Part shown: positions 26,217 through 34,349 of the stretch, piece after piece | Layout of the letters: each line of letters begins with the position of its first letter | Numbering within the stretch: the first letter of the stretch is position 1 | Assembly: GCA_030432905.1 (NCBI GenBank) | Contig: JAUILU010000001.1 | Span: 1,054,001-1,118,000 of the forward strand | Length of the DNA stretch: 64,000 nucleotides | Reading direction: 5' to 3' | Source: Phycisphaerae bacterium | GTDB lineage: Bacteria; Planctomycetota; Phycisphaerae; Phycisphaerales; UBA1924 | Program-made: the position numbers and the translations under genes | The notes under the pieces: generated by a model | What the model was told of the DNA's origin: nothing | The model's input: only the letters and a program-made list of their open reading frames with translations | Databases searched by the model: none

Positions 26217-26981
26217 TTAGTAGCCCCAGCTCAGCAGGATGAAGAAATCAACATCGTTGTGATCTGCGTTGCCGCTGGGATCTGAGTTGTAACGATCCTC
26301 AACGCCCGCGAGTAGCTTCAGGTTGACTTCTGGATCAACAAGCAGCTCCCAGACGAGTCGAGAATTCAAGCGGTACTCGCCGCCGTCATCCAGGTTCGGG
26401 AGCAACTCCGCGCTGGCTTTGATGTGCTGATGTTCGGTGAGTTTGTGATCAAGGCTTCCCGAGATGATCGCTTCTGGTGTCCAGTCGTCGTCCTCGCCGC
26501 CGAACTCGCGGACAGCACCAAGACCGACACTCCCGATGAGCTTGGTCTTGTCGTCATCGATAAACACATGACCCGGACCAGCGAACAGCGAAACGCGCTG
26601 ATCCCAATCCTGGAACTTGTCGGTCTCAAGCTGTCCCTGTGCGAAGATGAACCATTCCGGGTTCTCAAGCTTGAAATCGTTGCGAATCTTCGCGTTGTAC
26701 TTGTTCTCGGTGGTGGTTCCCTCGTCCTCGGCGTAGGAGTACGTCGTGAGGAACGAGGTCAGGTGCTTGTCGGTGTCACGCTCGCCGTCGACCTCACCGC
26801 GGAGGTTGAGCCGCTCGGTGTTGCCGTCAGAGCCGTAGAGACCAAACGCCACATTGCCGGTCCATCCAGTAAAGAATCCGGTCTCGGACTCGACGAGCAC
26901 TGGGGCTTCTTCTTCATCCTGAGCCATCACGCCGCCGCAAAGTGCAAGGCCCGTTACGAACGCGGCTGTCTTTCTACACAT
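26217..26981 (-). CDS. DUF481 outer-membrane beta-barrel protein (copy 1)
   Basis: A protein of 254 residues starting MCRKTAAFVTGLALCGGVMAQ, a signal peptide. The mature part is a chain of alternating amphipathic strands typical of DUF481 (YdiY-type) barrels: GNVAFGLYGSDGNTERLNLR, then TYSYAEDEGTTTENKYNAKI, VSLFAGPGHVFIDDD and SVGLGAVREFGG. The last residue is aromatic (FFILLSWGY), as expected for BAM-dependent insertion. The function of the family is unknown. A paralogue lies directly upstream on the same strand. Starts further upstream in the frame lack a signal sequence. Confidence 0.85.
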   Translation of the reverse strand: MCRKTAAFVTGLALCGGVMAQDEEEAPVLVESETGFFTGWTGNVAFGLYGSDGNTERLNLRGEVDGERDTDKHLTSFLTTYSYAEDEGTTTENKYNAKIRNDFKLENPEWFIFAQGQLETDKFQDWDQRVSLFAGPGHVFIDDDKTKLIGSVGLGAVREFGGEDDDWTPEAIISGSLDHKLTEHQHIKASAELLPNLDDGGEYRLNSRLVWELLVDPEVNLKLLAGVEDRYNSDPSGNADHNDVDFFILLSWGY

Positions 26982-27042
26982 ATCTCGCCCCTCCTCTATT
27001 CTGTCCGCCAACTCCTAGCGGATCTGTAGTTTGGGGGGGAGT

Positions 27043-27981
27043 TTAGAACTGCCAAACGAGTTCGGCGCGTAAGTCGAGATCGTTTCGGTCCTGTCGGTTC
27101 GCCTGGCTCTTGTCGTAGCGATTCTCGGCGCCGATACGCAAACTCAGCCCGGATTCCTCGTCGATCTTGTAGTCCCACGTCGCCCGCGCGTTGATGCGGT
27201 ACCGCTCGGGCTGCTCAACCTCGGGGAAGTAGTCAACGTTCGCGGATAACTTCTGCTTGTCGCTGATCTTGTGCGACAAACTCAGAAAGAACGCGCCCTC
27301 CGGCACCCACTCGTCCCGGGGTCCGTGAAACTCCCGAGTTGCGCTCAGACCTAGGCGGAAGAGCGCATCGGTATTCTCGTCTTTGACGATCTGGTAGCGC
27401 CCGCCGCTGGAGAGATTGAGCCGATAGTCGTAAGCCCTGAACCGATCGAGTTCGCCTGTGGCCCTGAAGAACACGCCTGAGAACTTCGTCTGCCCGGTGC
27501 CCCAGTCTTGGATGAGCCCGTTGACGAGGCGGTTCTCGGTTTCGCCGCCGTCAGTCTTTGCAAACGAGTAGTCGGTCCGCAGCGCGGTCTTGTGGCCGTC
27601 GTACTTCTTGTTGATGTTGAACCCACCCCGAAAGCGGGTGCGTTCGGATGTGCCGCTGTAGAAGTCGGTGCCGAGCCTGACCTCTCCCTGCCAGCCTTCG
27701 ATCAGTTTCTCGAACCAGTAAGGCTCGGGCTCGAGTTCAGGCCCCTGAAGAATGTCGGCTTCGGCGGCTTTCGCTTCTTCTTCCGAGGGCAAGGGCTCGT
27801 CCTCGGGCTGGCTGCTCGGATCCGGATCGAGAAGCACGACAGGTTTGGCAGTGAGAATCCCGCCGGTCGCGCTCGATACCGCGGCGGCGGCCGCCTGCAC
27901 CTCAGGGCCCTCGTCCCCCGCTGCTGTGCCGACACCAACAACCGACAGCAGGACCAGAATTGTCATCCAAATCGACTTCAA
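27043..27981 (-). CDS. DUF481 outer-membrane beta-barrel protein (copy 2)
   Basis: A second DUF481 protein of about 312 residues. The TTG start at 27981 (then KSIWMTILVLLSVVGVGTAA) gives a signal peptide with a positive charge; the ATG at 27966 gives a shorter one without it, so the start is uncertain. A linker of about 75 residues rich in Ala, Glu and Pro (PDPSSQPEDEPLPSEEEAK) precedes the barrel, which shares the pattern of copy 1 (GTDFYSGTSERTRFRGGFN, LSSGGRYQIVKDE, LSATREFHGPRDEW) and ends in aromatic WQF. The 61-base gap between copies suggests cotranscription. The extra linker may span the periplasm or bind peptidoglycan; that is inference. Confidence 0.8.
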   Translation of the reverse strand: MKSIWMTILVLLSVVGVGTAAGDEGPEVQAAAAAVSSATGGILTAKPVVLLDPDPSSQPEDEPLPSEEEAKAAEADILQGPELEPEPYWFEKLIEGWQGEVRLGTDFYSGTSERTRFRGGFNINKKYDGHKTALRTDYSFAKTDGGETENRLVNGLIQDWGTGQTKFSGVFFRATGELDRFRAYDYRLNLSSGGRYQIVKDENTDALFRLGLSATREFHGPRDEWVPEGAFFLSLSHKISDKQKLSANVDYFPEVEQPERYRINARATWDYKIDEESGLSLRIGAENRYDKSQANRQDRNDLDLRAELVWQF

Positions 27982-28139
27982 GAAAACCGAGTCCCTAAGC
28001 GGGGTTACAATCAGACTGATGCCCGCCGACCCTTTGCATCGGTCAGCAGGCGACAACCGCGGGAATAGCGGCGAATGGATGCGCCAAAGCCGAGACGCCG
28101 ATACGTCTTCTCGAGCACACATTGAACGGAAACACCCCG

Positions 28140-28871
28140 ATGATGCCTGATCCACAGCACAACCGACGCGCAGTTCTTGCCAAGGGCGTGGCCCTGCTGG
28201 CTTCCGGTCTGACGATCCCTGCCTGCGCATCACGCAGCCGCTCCAATACCGCGTCCCTGCCAGGACCCATCTGGCCCCACGAAAAGGGCTCCAACACACC
28301 CGCCCCGTCGGCACCCAGAACAACGCCGACCATCCCCAGCCAGGGCCAGGTCACGGTCCTCGCGCGTTCGCAGTGGACCAACACGCAGCCCATCCTCTCG
28401 CAGACCAACCCAATGGTCCGGATCGAGTCGATCACCGTGCACCACGACGGCATGTCGCCCGTCGATATCCGCACGCAGGCCGATGCCGCCGACCGCATCG
28501 AGATGATCCGCACCTCGCACGTCGAGCACCGGGGCTGGGCTGACATCGGCTACCACCTGATCGTCGATCCGCAAGGACGGGTCTGGCAGGCGAGACCGAT
28601 CAACCTGCAGGGCGCGCACGTCAAGGACCACAACCCACGCAACCTCGGCGTTCTCGTTCTTGGCAACTTCGAAGTTCAGCACCCGACACCCGCTGCGAAA
28701 CAAACCCTCGACCGACTGCTCGCCCACCAGTCCCTGACGCACCGCGTCCCGCTGCGCAGCATCCGCACGCACCGCGAGTGGGCAAGCACCGCTTGCCCGG
28801 GCCGGAACCTTCAGGCCCACATGAACTCGACTCGCGCCTCGGCCGGGAACCTCGCATCGCTGCTGGCATAA
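28140..28871 (+). CDS. N-acetylmuramoyl-L-alanine amidase (amidase_2 / PGRP type), secreted
   Basis: This enzyme cleaves the bond between MurNAc and the stem peptide in peptidoglycan or its fragments. From ATG 28140 the protein has a twin-arginine-like start (NRRAVLAKGVALLASGLTIP) running into a Cys that could be a lipobox, then a Ser/Pro/Thr-rich linker. The amidase_2 domain shows the zinc ligands in SITVHHDGM, a later His in THREWASTACPGRNL, and the core RGWADIGYHLIVDPQGRVWQ. It may recycle or remodel a peptidoglycan wall. The start was chosen because it gives the signal; a TTG 18 bases upstream is less likely. Confidence 0.87.
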   Translation: MMPDPQHNRRAVLAKGVALLASGLTIPACASRSRSNTASLPGPIWPHEKGSNTPAPSAPRTTPTIPSQGQVTVLARSQWTNTQPILSQTNPMVRIESITVHHDGMSPVDIRTQADAADRIEMIRTSHVEHRGWADIGYHLIVDPQGRVWQARPINLQGAHVKDHNPRNLGVLVLGNFEVQHPTPAAKQTLDRLLAHQSLTHRVPLRSIRTHREWASTACPGRNLQAHMNSTRASAGNLASLLA

Positions 28872-28894
28872 CCGCGGCTGGGACGCGACCGGCT

Positions 28895-29659
28895 TCAATC
28901 TTCTACAACTTCCGTGCTAGAACGCTCGCCGAAAATCGCAGAGCCGACGCGCACAACGTTCGCGCCCTCTTCGATGGCAACCTCGAAGTCGCCCGACATG
29001 CCCATGCTGAGGATGTTGAAGTGACCTTCGCCGAAGCCGAGCAGCTTCATGTCCTCGAACAATTCGCGCAGACGCGAGAAGTGGATGCGTGAATCTTCGG
29101 GGTTGTCGGAATACGGCGCCATGGTCATCAGGCCGCGGACCCGCAGGTGCGCCATCGAATCCATCGCGACCGCGAGCGGCTCGCACGCGGGGAGCGGGCA
29201 GCCGTGCTTCGATTCTTCGCCCGAGATATTCACCTGAACGAGCACATCGATCGGGGTCTCGTACTTCAGGCCGACCGATTGCAGTTCCTCGGCGAGCCTG
29301 AGCGAATCGACCGAGTGCACGAGGCGGACCGAGTCGCCGAGCTTCTTGGCCTTGTTGCGCTGCAGATGCCCGATCATGTGCCAGCGCGCCGGGCCCTTGG
29401 ATTTCTGGCCGAGGGCGGCACGCCTGCGGATGTACTCGTCGATCATCGCGGCCCGCTGGACCATCTGCTGGACCCGGCTCTCGCCGAAGTCGCGGTGCCC
29501 AAGTTCGACCAGTTCTCTGATCTGATCCATCTCGGTGTACTTGGTGACCGCGACGGTGATGATATCGCTCGCGGTGCGCCCCGAACGCGCAGCAGCATCG
29601 GCGACCCGCTGGAGGACCGCGTTGTATCGGTCTGAAAGTGTCATGGCTGTATCGATCAT
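28895..29659 (-). CDS. YggS-family pyridoxal-phosphate homeostasis protein
   Basis: A cytosolic PLP-binding protein with the alanine-racemase-type barrel but no known enzymatic reaction; family members buffer PLP and affect amino-acid balance. The PLP lysine is in ITVAVTKYTEMDQIRELVEL, followed by FGESRVQQMVQR, WHMIGHLQRNKAKKL and the C-terminal phosphate-binding region LSMGMSGDFEVAIEEGANVVRVGSAIFG (quoted here only as a region name: SMGMSGDFEVAIEEGA). I prefer ATG 29659, with GGAG seven bases upstream; ATG 29644 (MTLSDRYNAVLQ) is close behind. It is convergent with the amidase gene. Length (254) is a little above E. coli YggS. Confidence 0.92.
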   Translation of the reverse strand: MIDTAMTLSDRYNAVLQRVADAAARSGRTASDIITVAVTKYTEMDQIRELVELGHRDFGESRVQQMVQRAAMIDEYIRRRAALGQKSKGPARWHMIGHLQRNKAKKLGDSVRLVHSVDSLRLAEELQSVGLKYETPIDVLVQVNISGEESKHGCPLPACEPLAVAMDSMAHLRVRGLMTMAPYSDNPEDSRIHFSRLRELFEDMKLLGFGEGHFNILSMGMSGDFEVAIEEGANVVRVGSAIFGERSSTEVVED

Positions 29660-29786
29660 CCTCGAGCTCCGCTCAGACGTATCAATTGTCGAAGCCGGCA
29701 TCCTTGCCGGTATCCGACTACCTTATCCGACTCTCTGCCATCGCGCCTCTGTTTTTTGCGAAGAACATCGCATCATGCAAAGAGAT

Positions 29787-30032
29787 TTACCAGTTGCAGT
29801 GCGAGTTGTAGCCGTGGTAACCAGAGTGGTAGTGGCCGTGCCCGCTGCCTGAGAAGACCCCGAACAAGAACCCGGCGCCGAAGATCAGGATCGCGCCGAC
29901 GTCGTCGTAGCACCGACCCGAGCTGTAGTAGTTCCCGACCGATCGGCAAGCGCTACAGCCGGGTGCCAGCGCGAGCGCGGCCGCAAGACCGGCTGTGACG
30001 AGCACACGAGTTGTCCTTGAGTTCCTGCCCAT
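29787..30032 (-). CDS. small lipoprotein with a Gly/His/Tyr-rich tail
   Basis: I recognise no family. The protein of 81 residues has a basic start (MGRNSRTTR), a hydrophobic signal ending LALAPGC (lipobox, Cys about 26), a short Cys/Tyr/Ser region (CRSVGNYYSSGRCYDD), one hydrophobic stretch rich in Gly and Phe (GAILIFGAGFLFGVFSG), and a tail GHGHYHSGYHGYNSHCNW. The clustered His and Cys residues could bind metal, but that is only inference. The gene stands alone between the divergent gpmI promoter region and yggS. Its upstream gap to gpmI (30033-30168) is AT-rich and probably holds promoters for both. Confidence 0.65.
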   Translation of the reverse strand: MGRNSRTTRVLVTAGLAAALALAPGCSACRSVGNYYSSGRCYDDVGAILIFGAGFLFGVFSGSGHGHYHSGYHGYNSHCNW

Positions 30033-30168
30033 GTGACCTCCCTACGGTCGAATCGCCTCACCGAATAAATGAGTTAGCACTAGCTTACATATAATTCTCG
30101 GCCAGACAACCCCATTCATTGAACTTCAACGGCATTTTTCTGCCTGGAGTGGCTCCCTAGCATCAGCC

Positions 30169-31839
30169 ATGACCACCTCAAAGCCCCACAACACGCCCTT
30201 CGTCCTCATCATCCGTGACGGCTGGGGGACCAACCCGAACCCCGAGCAGGCCCCGTTTGACGCTGTGGCGCAGGCGGACACGCCTGTTGCCGATCGGCTG
30301 ATGGATGACTACCCGTGGACGCTCATCAAGACCAGCGGCCTCGACGTCGGGCTCACCGACTCGACCATGGGCAACTCCGAGGTCGGCCACCAGAACATCG
30401 GAGCGGGCCGAATCGTCGATCAGGACGCGGTGCGCATCTCCAAAGCCTGCGAGAACGACACGCTCGACCAGATCCCGGCGCTCGTCGAACCGATCACCAA
30501 GGCGCGCGACGCGGGCAAGTCGGTCCACCTCATGGGCGTCAACTCTGACGCGGGCGTGCACGGCCAGCTCGAGCATCTCTACGCGCTGCTCCGCCTGTGC
30601 AAATCACTCAACCAGACACGCGTCTACATCCACCTGTTCACCGACGGCAGGGACACCGGCCCTTTCACCGGCAAGGCGTTCGCGGAACAGGTTCAGATGA
30701 ACGCGGACAAGATCGGCGTCGGAAGAATCGCCAGCGTGGTCGGCCGGTACTGGGCCATGGACCGCGACAACCGATGGGAACGCGTCAAGAAGGCGTACGA
30801 CCTGCTCACTGGTCGCGATGATTCTGCAAACTTCGAATCGGCAACGGAAGCGATCGCGAGTTTCTACGAGAACCCCAAGGACCCCGCGCTCGTTGGCGAT
30901 GAGTTCGTAGAGCCTTGCACGATCGGAGCCGCGAGCATCAGCAGGATCACCGACGGCGACGCGGTCATCTTCTACAACTACCGGGGCGACCGGCCGCGCG
31001 AGATCTGCTCGGCGTTTCTGCTGCCGGAGTTCGAGGATTCGGAAGAGCTCAAGGCCTCGCCTGACTCGGGCAAAAGGGGCTTTGATCGCGGGCCGAGGCT
31101 TGATCTCGTGTTCGTGTTGATGACGCCCTACTCGGAGCGGCTCGCCGAGCTTGCAAACGTCGCGTTCACGAAGCCGCCCAAGATGCCCATGATCGCCGGC
31201 GAATGCTTCTCGAAGCTCGGATTGACGCAGTTCCGCTGCGCCGAAACTGAGAAGTACCCGCACGTTACGTTCTTCTTCAACGACTACCGCGATGACCCGT
31301 TCGAGGGCGAAAGGCGGGAGATCATCCAGTCGCCCAAGGTCGCCACGTACGACCTTCAGCCCGAGATGTCGGCGGCCGGCGTGCGCGACGCAGTGCTCGC
31401 GAGGCTCGACGCGGACGACTGCGAGGACGTGATCGTCGTGAACTTCGCCAACGCGGACATGGTCGGACACACGGGTGATCTGAACGCAGCGATTAAGGCG
31501 TGCGAAGCGGTCGATGCGTGCACCGGTGCGATCGTCGAAAGGACACTCTCTTGCGGCGGTTCGCTCATCGTCACCGCGGACCACGGCAACGCGGAGCAGT
31601 TGCGTCTCTCGGCCGAAGACTCGCCCCAGACGGCGCACACCATCTTTGATGTGCCGCTGATCGTGGTCGGCGAGGCGTTCAAGAACCGGGCGTTGCGAGG
31701 CGACCAAGACGCCAGCAACTGGTCGCACGAATCGGTGCGAGCCAAACGGGGCAGGCTCGCGGATATCTTCCCCACCGCTCTTGAGATGATGGGGATCGAC
31801 AAGCCCAGCGAGATGACGGGTGAGTCGCTGCTGGTGTAA
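30169..31839 (+). CDS. gpmI: 2,3-bisphosphoglycerate-independent phosphoglycerate mutase
   Basis: This enzyme interconverts 3- and 2-phosphoglycerate in glycolysis using two Mn2+ ions and a phospho-serine. The protein of 556 residues has the N-terminal metal motif LIIRDGWGTNPNP, the nucleophilic Ser in STMGNSEVGHQNIGAGRIVD, the phosphotransferase insert domain (IHLFTDGRDTGPFTGKAFAE; RYWAMDRDNRWERVKKAYDL), and C-terminal metal ligands in NFANADMVGHTGDLNA and TADHGNAEQLR. It is slightly longer than the E. coli enzyme (514), with small insertions such as ELKASPDSGKRGFDRG. It is convergent with the slyX-like gene. Confidence 0.95.
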   Translation: MTTSKPHNTPFVLIIRDGWGTNPNPEQAPFDAVAQADTPVADRLMDDYPWTLIKTSGLDVGLTDSTMGNSEVGHQNIGAGRIVDQDAVRISKACENDTLDQIPALVEPITKARDAGKSVHLMGVNSDAGVHGQLEHLYALLRLCKSLNQTRVYIHLFTDGRDTGPFTGKAFAEQVQMNADKIGVGRIASVVGRYWAMDRDNRWERVKKAYDLLTGRDDSANFESATEAIASFYENPKDPALVGDEFVEPCTIGAASISRITDGDAVIFYNYRGDRPREICSAFLLPEFEDSEELKASPDSGKRGFDRGPRLDLVFVLMTPYSERLAELANVAFTKPPKMPMIAGECFSKLGLTQFRCAETEKYPHVTFFFNDYRDDPFEGERREIIQSPKVATYDLQPEMSAAGVRDAVLARLDADDCEDVIVVNFANADMVGHTGDLNAAIKACEAVDACTGAIVERTLSCGGSLIVTADHGNAEQLRLSAEDSPQTAHTIFDVPLIVVGEAFKNRALRGDQDASNWSHESVRAKRGRLADIFPTALEMMGIDKPSEMTGESLLV

Positions 31840-31847
31840 GCGAGAAA

Positions 31848-32075
31848 CTACCGGCCGCCGGGCAGCCTGCCCGAATGCGGCGGGACCTCGTCGTCATGGT
31901 CGTCGGCGTCCTGTACGGAGCTAAGCTGCTCGAACCGGCGTTCGAGGCTGTCGAACCGTTCGATGAGTTGGAGCACGCGGTCGCCGAGCTCGCGGATCGC
32001 CTCGTCGAGGTCGTCCGATCGCTTGTCGGCAAAGGCCTGGGCTTCTTCGATCTGCTGAACCCGAGATTCATCCAT
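31848..32075 (-). CDS. slyX: SlyX-like small coiled-coil protein
   Basis: A protein of 75 residues consisting of a predicted coiled coil (heptads from QQIEEAQAFADKRSDDLDEA to LERRFEQLSSV) and a polar tail ending VPPHSGRLPGG, a close match to the EPPPHxGRPPGG-like tail of SlyX proteins. ATG 32075 has GGGAG seven bases upstream. The role of SlyX is unknown; in enterobacteria it lies beside the FKBP-type slyD, but no slyD is here. It faces gpmI, nine bases from its stop, and is divergent from the PagL-like gene. Confidence 0.7.
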   Translation of the reverse strand: MDESRVQQIEEAQAFADKRSDDLDEAIRELGDRVLQLIERFDSLERRFEQLSSVQDADDHDDEVPPHSGRLPGGR

Positions 32076-32119
32076 GTGCTCGCTCCCGGCGTGACGCAAG
32101 TGAGGATACCGTACGCATC

Positions 32120-32764
32120 ATGCGTGCCACAATAGCCACCGTCATTCTGCTCTGGCTCACCGCCAGCCCGCTCGCACACGCTCAGGACTCGCACGGGGTC
32201 TCGCTGTTTCAGATGGTCTCGTTCGAGCAGCCCGACACAGAAACGAGCGAAGCCGTGGATCTGGAAACGCTAGCGAGCAGTGCACGAGCGTTTGGCACGA
32301 AGGACACCGAGCACTGGATGGTCGGCACAACGGTCGCGCCTGATTTCTTTGGGCACACGGACGTCAACATCCACGGCCAGTACACATACTTCCTGATCGA
32401 TGATTTCGAGGTCGGTGTCGAAGCCGGACTCTGGGCGATCTTTCAGGACGACGACACCGTGGGTATCAGCTCGAGCCTGGTCATGCGGTACCACTTCTAC
32501 CAAGCCGAGCGGTGGTCCGCGTTCGGCGAACTCGGCATGGGTCTCATCCTGACCGGGGACGATGCGCCCGACACAGGAACGAGCTTCAGCCTCATGCCGA
32601 GAGTCGGCGCGGGCATCACCTACCGGCTGTTCGATGACTCGACGACGAGGCTGATCGCCGGCTTGCGTTGGCACCACATCTCCAACGCGCGTATCCGCGG
32701 CGAAGCAAACAACCCCGCACGCGATGCGCCGGGGTTGTACATGGGTTTGCTATTCGATTTCTGA
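32120..32764 (+). CDS. pagL: acyloxyacyl hydrolase, PagL-type lipid A 3-O-deacylase
   Basis: An outer-membrane barrel enzyme that removes the 3-O-linked acyl chain of lipid A. The protein of 214 residues has a signal peptide (ATVILLWLTASPLAHAQ) and strands such as GQYTYFLIDDFEVGVEAGLW and GSSL-type turns, and the family catalytic region near the C-terminus: LRWHHISNARIRGEANNP. The His-x-Ser pair of PagL is there; I could not place the family Glu with certainty. The protein ends with LYMGLLFDF, an outer-membrane sorting Phe. It is coherent with lpxB at 6771-7988. It converges with the diguanylate cyclase gene (stops three bases apart). Confidence 0.82.
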   Translation: MRATIATVILLWLTASPLAHAQDSHGVSLFQMVSFEQPDTETSEAVDLETLASSARAFGTKDTEHWMVGTTVAPDFFGHTDVNIHGQYTYFLIDDFEVGVEAGLWAIFQDDDTVGISSSLVMRYHFYQAERWSAFGELGMGLILTGDDAPDTGTSFSLMPRVGAGITYRLFDDSTTRLIAGLRWHHISNARIRGEANNPARDAPGLYMGLLFDF

Positions 32765-32767
32765 GTG

Positions 32768-33730
32768 TTACGCGGCCTTGGCCGAAGCCTCGACCATGTT
32801 GCCTGATTCGACATCGATCGCGGTGACCTGATCCCGGCCGCCCTTCTTCGAGCGGTAAAGGGTCTTGTCGGTGTCTTCGAGCCACTGTTCGGGAGTCACA
32901 GCGACAGACTTGTCGGTGCCGCTGACACCGATCGAAACGGTGATTTTGCGTTCCGGGTGCGCGGGCCAGCTCAGGGCCGCCAGTTCGGTGCGGATCCTGT
33001 CGCAGACAAACTTCGCATCTTCCGGTGCGGTGTCGGGCATGATGAGCGCGAACTCTTCGCCGCCGTATCGGCAGGGGATATCGCTCGCGCGGCACTCGCG
33101 TTTGATGAGCTTTGCGAATGACTGGAGCACCGCATCCCCGGCGGGGTGGCCGTAGGTGTCGTTAATCGATTTGAAATGGTCGAGGTCAAAGAGCGCAACG
33201 CTCAGCGGCCTGCCGTGACGGTTGTTCTCCGAGATGCACGCGGCCCAACGGTCGTCGAAGTGCGCACGGTTCCAGAGACCGGTGAGCCCGTCAACGTGCG
33301 CGAGCCTTGCGAGCATGTCTACCAGATCTGACATACGGAGCGCGGCACGCAGACGCACCCGCAGCTCCATCAGATCGAACGGTTTGGTGACGTAGTCCAC
33401 CGCGCCGAGGTCGAACGCGACGACCTTGTCCGCCGGACTGTGCAGACCAGACAGCACGATGACCGGTATATCGTGTGCGCTGGAACCATCTTTGAGCTCA
33501 CGCAGTACTTCGAAGCCGTCCATGTCGGGCATGTCGAGGTCGAGAAGGATCAGGCTCGGCGAGTCTTGTTCCGCGATCGCCAGCCCCGTCCTGCCGTCAA
33601 GTGCCGCCAGAAGATCGATGTTCTCCTGCCTCAGTCTTGCCTGGAGCAGGCGGTGCACATCTTCGGAGTCGTCGATCACGAGTACCGAGTGGCGCTTGTC
33701 ATCTGTGTCGTTGTTTAGATCTTGCTTCAT
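32768..33730 (-). CDS. response regulator diguanylate cyclase (REC-GGDEF, PleD-like)
   Basis: A cytosolic enzyme of 320 residues that makes cyclic di-GMP from GTP under phosphorylation control. The receiver domain has VLVIDDSEDVHRLL, phospho-Asp in SLILLDLDMPDMDG and the Lys in VDYVTKPFDLMEL. The cyclase domain starts HVDGLTGLWNRAHFDDRW, with the metal Asp in ALFDLDHFKSINDTYGH and an active A-site RYGGEEF. An RASD motif five residues before it fits the inhibitory I-site RxxD, so product feedback is expected. The upstream Hpt gene, 60 bases away on the same strand, probably feeds it phosphate. Confidence 0.94.
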   Translation of the reverse strand: MKQDLNNDTDDKRHSVLVIDDSEDVHRLLQARLRQENIDLLAALDGRTGLAIAEQDSPSLILLDLDMPDMDGFEVLRELKDGSSAHDIPVIVLSGLHSPADKVVAFDLGAVDYVTKPFDLMELRVRLRAALRMSDLVDMLARLAHVDGLTGLWNRAHFDDRWAACISENNRHGRPLSVALFDLDHFKSINDTYGHPAGDAVLQSFAKLIKRECRASDIPCRYGGEEFALIMPDTAPEDAKFVCDRIRTELAALSWPAHPERKITVSIGVSGTDKSVAVTPEQWLEDTDKTLYRSKKGGRDQVTAIDVESGNMVEASAKAA

Positions 33731-33790
33731 CAGGCTCTCGATCTCGTATGACTTGTGACTGGTAGATTTACGATCTGATTGCTGTCCCTG

Positions 33791-34117
33791 TTATGCCGCG
33801 AGCTTGCTGCACACGTCAAGGAGAGCCCTAAATTCTGCATCCGCCTCTGCAAGATCATCGCCAGTCATGTCGTGCAAGAAGTGTTCGAGTTTGCCGGCCT
33901 TATCAGTGAGAATCGGAAAGCCGTAGCCCCCACCCGAACCTTTGAGCTGGTGTGCAAGCCGGATAAGCTGTTCGCGTCGGTTGTGCTCGAACGCGTCGGT
34001 CATCTGCTCCATACGTCGGGGCATCATCCCGACGTATTCCCTGACGAGATCGCACATGTCCGGATCATCAGCAAATTCACTCATGATCAGTTCAGGGTTG
34101 CCTGTGTTGCTTTCCAT
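33791..34117 (-). CDS. Hpt-domain phosphotransfer protein
   Basis: A stand-alone histidine phosphotransfer domain of 108 residues, all helical. The phospho-accepting His is in LAHQLKGSGGGYGFPILTDK, the characteristic HxLKG-Gly-rich signature. It has no signal peptide or membrane helix. It lies 60 bases upstream of the REC-GGDEF gene on the same strand, so it likely passes phosphate between a hybrid kinase elsewhere and this receiver. The gap upstream (34118-34349) is AT-rich and contains a likely promoter region plus the terminator of the protease gene. Confidence 0.92.
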   Translation of the reverse strand: MESNTGNPELIMSEFADDPDMCDLVREYVGMMPRRMEQMTDAFEHNRREQLIRLAHQLKGSGGGYGFPILTDKAGKLEHFLHDMTGDDLAEADAEFRALLDVCSKLAA

Positions 34118-34276
34118 TACTCACCATCCATACTTCATCTTATTTGATCGGCGAACCGTCAAACACAACTGCTTCCTAGCAGCTCGCGGACGAATCCACA
34201 GCAACTGCTGCACATACGATGATCGGAATCAGTGGCCAAGGGCTTCATGTAAAACCCTGATTTGCTGGGCATTGCA

Positions 34277-34309
34277 ATAAGAAGAAAGCCCACCAGTCTT
34301 GGTGGGCTT
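34277..34309 (-). terminator. Rho-independent terminator of the dockerin-type subtilase gene
   Basis: A perfect 10-bp stem AAGCCCACCA / TGGTGGGCTT with a four-base loop is followed on the minus strand by TCTTCTTATT. It sits 41 bases after the protease stop. Confidence 0.85.
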
Positions 34310-34349
34310 CGAGTACATACAGAAATCTCGAACTTAAACCGTCCGGTAA

